Assembly (NCBI GenBank): GCA_964035015.1
Contig: OZ036016.1
Location: 6,718,624-6,782,623, forward strand
Length of the DNA stretch: 64,000 nucleotides
Source of the DNA: Corallium rubrum
Lineage: Eukaryota; Cnidaria; Anthozoa; Scleralcyonacea; Coralliidae
Direction: 5' to 3'
Within the stretch, counting starts at the first letter, position 1. Every line of letters begins with the position of its first letter. Shown here piece after piece: positions 1 to 64,000 of this stretch. The notes beneath the pieces are model-generated. The model saw only the letters and a list, made by a program, of their open reading frames with translations, was not told the origin of the DNA and did not search any database. The position numbers were made by a program, and so were the translations under genes.

Positions 1-170
1 CGAATGACAGATCCAGATATAAAAAATAATAGAAAATTAAAAAACACTTAAAATGATAGAGTAACCTATTTTGCAGTTTTTCGTTTCCTTCGTTCTTGAG
101 ATATTTCAGTTTGTTTGATATGTAAATTAAACATTTTGACGTCACATGTGCATAATGAGTTATCAGAGAA

Positions 171-470
171 GCTTTCCTTTCCTCTCTCCCTCCTGCTCTC
201 CTTCTCTTCCTTCCTCTCTCCCTCCTGCTCTCCTTCTCTTCCTTTCCTCTCTCCCTCCTGCTCTCCTTCTCTTCCTTTCCTCTCTCCCTCCTGCTCTCCT
301 TCTCTTCCTTTCCTCTCTCCCTCCTGCTCTCCTTCTCTTCCTTTCCTCTCTCCCTCCTGCTCTCCTTCTCTTCCTTTCCTCTCTCCCTCCTGCTCTCCTT
401 CTCTTCCTTCCTCTCTCCCTCCTGCTCTCCTTCTCTTCCTTTCCTCTCTCCCTCCTGCTCTCCTTCTATT
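171..470. repeat. CT-rich minisatellite, 32-33 bp unit, about nine copies
   Basis: The unit contains CTCTCTCCCTCCTGCTCTCC and repeats at 32 or 33 bp spacing from about 181. Open frames across it are by-products of the repeat. Confidence 0.9.
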
Positions 471-486
471 TATCTTTGCTATACAC

Positions 487-692
487 GCATCAAGAATTTC
501 AGTTTCCGGCCCAATTATGATGCACTATGGGATAGAATCGAAGGTAAAGTGGGCACCAATTAAGTCAGTGCCATTGTTAACAAAGAATATTCATGAGCCA
601 CAACAATGGCACTGACTTAATTGGTGCTCACTTGACCTTTAATTCTATCCCGTAGTGCATTATAATTGGGCCGGAAACTGAAATTCTTGATG
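487..692. repeat. Nested inverted repeat inside the family A MITE
   Basis: Arms at 487-580 and 604-692 are inverted copies (CAGTTTCCGGCCCAATTATG and its complement), leaving a spacer of about 20 bp. Confidence 0.75.
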
Positions 693-989
693 CTTGTATT
701 ATCAAACCAAATTAATTTGAAGGAAGCATGTGGATGGTTTCTCCCACAACACTCAAACAAGTTTCATAGTAATTATGTTTGATAATAGCAAACATAAATA
801 ACCTTCTCCGATAACTCACCATGCATATGTGCTGTAAAAATGTTTAATTTGCATATCAAACAAAATGAAATATCCCAACAACGAAGCACGGAAACGAAAA
901 ACTGCATAAGATGTTACATTGTCATTTTAAGTGTTCTTTCAAATAAGACAAACTTAATTTTTACTTTAAAGGCACTTTAAAAATATTAC

Positions 990-61050
<60,061 letters not shown>

Positions 61051-61078
61051 TTTGAAAATGAAACAGAGATTTAAAAAA

Positions 61079-61086
61079 TCACGTGA
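61079..61086. promoter_or_regulatory. TCACGTGA box upstream of WASHC5 start
   Basis: The palindrome TCACGTGA lies 29 bp upstream of the start codon. It equals the core of the CLEAR/E-box element bound by TFEB-type factors in vertebrates. Function here is a guess from position alone. Confidence 0.25.
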
Positions 61087-61309
61087 GGGGTATTAGTTAC
61101 GGGGTTTCATTCCCCGGGTGTAAGCGATGAAACCACCCTCGGGTAAATATCCCGCATGGAGTGGCCAATGTTATAATTCTTTAAAACAATGTCAATTCAT
61201 TAAATGTACGTCTATGTATACACGTTGTGACGAGTATAAAGCCTTTTCTAGCTAAACTGCATTAACACAATAATTCGAATTAAATTGGATTTACATTAAG
61301 TCATAATAG

Positions 61310-62990
61310 AATAAGATCAATAATTGTAGTAAAAAGACTAAGATTAAAAAGACTAAGTTAAAAAGACAAAGTTGAATGTTATCAGATTTATATATATTTA
61401 CTAGATCTTGCAATGAAAGATTCTTTGTGTCTCTCTGTTCTAGATAGAACTGTATAAGAATTATTTTGTCTAAGTTCATATGGGTATTCTCTAGGATCAG
61501 GCAGTAGGGTATGGCAAGGATGGTTTGGTTCCGCTTGAATCCTTCTGATCTCTCGGATGGTTGCTAATTCACGCCTGCTTCTTAAAGATGGCAAGCAGCC
61601 TCTGTCCAAATCAAGAATTCTCAGACTTCTTGTCTGTACACGTTCAATTTCTTGTTGTAAATAATCTGGAAGTCCTGCCCATCCGACCTCTGTTGGTAGT
61701 TGGGATTTCCTACACTGTCTAAGGTGCTATAATCTCTTGTTTGCCTTACTTGTAATTTGGTCTACATGTTCATTGCATTTAAGATCATTTTGGCATGATA
61801 CACCCAGGAGCTTGCAACTGTTTACCCTTTCCACTTTTTCATAATTGATTTAGATGCGAGGTGGTTCTGGGATTGAGTCTGTGAAACAAATCCACATATC
61901 CTTTGTTTTTTTCGGGTTCAAAGCCATTTTATTTGTATTTGCCCATCCACTTAACCCATCAACAGCTTCTTGCATGGAGCTGCACATACCCCTTTCAACA
62001 ATCTGATACCGGGTGCAGTCGTCAGCATATTTGCACGTATTAATGTTTACAAGATTAGGCACAGTATCCTCTAAATCGTTGATATGTACATTAAACAAGG
62101 TGGGCGATATAACTGAGCCCTATGGTACGCCCAAAGGACAAGGTTTTATTGACGATAGGATACCATGTAAGTTAACTTGTTGTGTTCTTTCGGTTAAAAA
62201 GCTTCTGTTCCATAGCCAAAACGCTTTGCTGACATTCATAGAGGCTAGTTTTTCTAATAGGATGTTGTGATTCACCAGATCGAAGGCCTTTCGAAAGTCT
62301 ATAAATATGGCATGGACACCTTTTCTACCCGACTGAGAATTGTCTGTGGTGTTATACCAGTTCTGTGAAAAGTTCTGTTCCAAAGCATGTTGATTATTCT
62401 TTATATTAAGATCCGATATATTTAATTGGAGTTGGAGTTTTTCAATAACCTTAGCCAATTGTGGAAGGACTGATATTTGTCTAAAGTCATTTTCAACATC
62501 GCTTGGGTTCCGGACTTTGGCTACTGGGGATATCAACGCATGTTTGTATTGGCTTGGGTACTTGCATTGTTTTATACTGGCAGTAACAATATTGTGGACT
62601 ACCGGAGCGAGATCATCGCAATAACGCTAAAGTATCCACGCAGGAATTTTGTCTACTCCGGTCGCTTTCCTGGGGTTTAGGTGTCTTAGACAGTTCTTAA
62701 CTTGTCCAATAGATGGCAGCGGAGGTGTAGTGTTCCTGAGTAATTGATCAATCTGGTTAATATCTAATTCGTTATCGGGTGGTAGATTTTCCCAGGGTTT
62801 TATAAAAGCCTGTTGTAATTTTTCAGCCAGTTCTAGTACATTATCATCTGATGTTTCTCCCAATGAGTTATTTCCGTTGTTAATTCCTAGAAGTGAGAAG
62901 ATGGACTTAAACCATTTAGCTGAGTTTGTCGTGCGAAGATCTTTTGCTTTTGATCTGTAATAGGACGTTTTAACCACCTCTCAGATCCCG
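61310..62990 (-). pseudogene. LINE reverse transcriptase remnant upstream of WASHC5
   Basis: Minus-strand pieces read CLRHLNPRKATGVDKIPAWI, FIDFRKAFDLVNHNILLEKL, then a TAG at about 62117 in the GVPQGS box, then SVISPTLFNVHINDLED and KYADDCTRY, then a tail from about 61609 (SLRSRRELATIREIRRIQAE). Stops and frame changes break it in several places. Its 3' end lies about 260 bp from the WASHC5 start codon, so the host promoter must be compact or overlap the remnant. Confidence 0.88.
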
Positions 62991-63069
62991 ACCAGAACAC
63001 CCCTACTGGTTTTTTAGTTATATGCAATTTAGTTTAACATCCCGCATGTGGGAAAGAGAATGACCTACA

Positions 63070-63330
63070 ATTACCAATTAGTGTAATAAAAGTAGCGTGC
63101 TGCGTAGGCAGTGTAGAAACAACAATCGAAATATAGTAAGGTTAGATATACTGCCGAAACAGAGAACGTAGGAGTCTAACGTTTCGAGCGAAGGCCCTTC
63201 GTCAGAGAGAAATTAAGGGGCCTTCGAAGGGCCTTCGCTCGAAACGTTAGACGAAGGGCCTTCGCTCCTAACGTTAGACTCCTACGTTCTCTGTTTCGGC
63301 AGTATATCTAACCTTACTATATTACAATTA
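63070..63330. mobile_element. MITE with hammerhead-like arms
   Basis: GCGTAGGCAGTGTAGAAAC, ACTGCCGAAACAGAGAACG and CGTTTCGAGCGAAGGCCC appear, then inverted to TAACCTTACTATAT. It is the same family as 31572-37650 and the ends of 14600-15812. The centre has an extra partial duplication of the CTTCGCTC word. Confidence 0.75.
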
Positions 63331-64000
63331 CCAATTATTGGTAATTCAAGGCCGTTTCACACTTACTGATTATTGGTAATTCTAGGTAGGAGGACATGTT
63401 GTCGTGTGTGTACTGTTCAGACTTCTGGTTATTTACATCGTTGCTTCTTCGAGTTAGGTTACAAGATTATCCACTAAATTTTGTCACATCCTTGTAAATG
63501 ATGTTGCGCGAAACAACGAAATGTTAGATCTTACCTTAGACTTGCTTAAGTCTGCTTCTTGTTGTTCCGAGACGGATTTGTTTCGAGATGGGTTATGTTT
63601 TGATTTAAATACAGCTGTACATGTGAAAACCCACGGGCAGAGGAATTGAAGGAGGGTTCCGCCCCATGGCCGCCTGTTTCGAAACAACAACAAGAGGCAG
63701 ACTTGGAGGAAGTCCAATCTTAGCCAAGCCGCGTGTAGCTGTGTAACATTTTTATACGCTACATATTTATTGCTGAATATTCAGGAACTGCTGACTTTAG
63801 AAATTCTTCAGAGCAAGTTGTGGTATACTTCTCGCTTTTTATATTTCAATCTTAAGATTGATATTCAAACGTTCAAGAAATCAATACATGATTCTTTTAC
63901 TCGTTGTAAGACATTTAAATCCAAGTGGCAAGTGGACCTTGACAAATTGTCTTATGCAAATTAAGGTACCCATGGAGCAAAAATGGCACACTTAGAGTCT
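63331..64000. other. Upstream flank without recognised gene
   Basis: TACCAATTATTGGTAATTC repeats lie near 63335-63395, and a loose inverted pair (GTTTCG...ACAACAA) near 63500 and 63690. No exon or domain is recognised. Confidence 0.4.

Larger units (their letters stand above)
1..960. repeat. Palindromic MITE (family A), left end cut off by the window
   Basis: Positions about 45-170 and 800-960 are inverted copies of one another, with shared words such as TTTGATATGTAAATTAAAC. The same family recurs at 6284-6768, 22235-22480 and 30668-31115. Two other repeats lie inside it, at 171-470 and 487-692. Confidence 0.75.

Noticed and set aside
115-615. Ser/Pro/Leu-rich frames at the left end
   Set aside because: Created by the 32-33 bp CT-rich minisatellite.
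63484-63717. 77-codon minus frame near the right edge
   Set aside because: No domain similarity seen, and it lies in loosely inverted-repeat sequence.

Overview
The window is nuclear DNA of an animal, most likely an anthozoan cnidarian and perhaps a stony coral. The evidence is spliced eukaryotic exons, a very repeat-rich landscape (Penelope-like, BEL/Pao, LINE, SINE, hAT-, Mutator-, piggyBac- and Harbinger-like elements), and an intronless NHL-like gene of a type I associate with corals. The taxon is inference; no marker gene settles it.

One host gene dominates. WASHC5 (strumpellin, a WASH-complex subunit) lies on the minus strand. It starts at 61050 and runs leftwards through 26 exons to 990, then leaves the window. 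All exons have GT/AG borders and join without a frame break into 944 codons, against about 1,159 residues in vertebrates, so the last ~215 residues lie beyond the left edge. Only 2.8 kb of the 60 kb is coding. A single-exon gene for an NHL/beta-propeller-like protein (43215-44885, minus) sits inside the 17.8 kb intron 8.

Layout, left to right. 1-7740: exons 26-22 among palindromic MITEs, a 113 bp tandem array, AAC/ACC repeats, a LINE tail, an AAAAC array and a 5S-derived SINE. 7741-16070: exons 21-12, with CAAA/GCAA arrays, a short-dyad array, a second 5S SINE split by a MITE, a 1.7 kb triplet block and a 1.2 kb composite repeat. 16071-23221 (intron 11): MITEs, tRNA-like SINEs and a foldback Penelope tail. 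23222-23730: exons 11 and 10. 23731-31509 (intron 9): a Penelope-like element holding a Mutator-like element and a foldback element that itself holds a hAT MITE. 31510-31551: the 42-nt exon 9. 31552-49352 (intron 8): an intact BEL/Pao element with identical LTRs, a 200-N gap flanked by a near-identical 3.3 kb duplication, and the nested gene. 49353-61050: exons 8-1 with a 15-bp satellite MITE, GGAA arrays around a dead LINE, and a 1.2 kb foldback. 61051-64000: upstream region with another dead LINE and a MITE.

The most interesting signals are hammerhead-ribozyme-like hairpins in several elements, the Mutator-like element carrying gene fragments, the tiny exon 9 squeezed between transposons, and the probable haplotig duplication at the gap.
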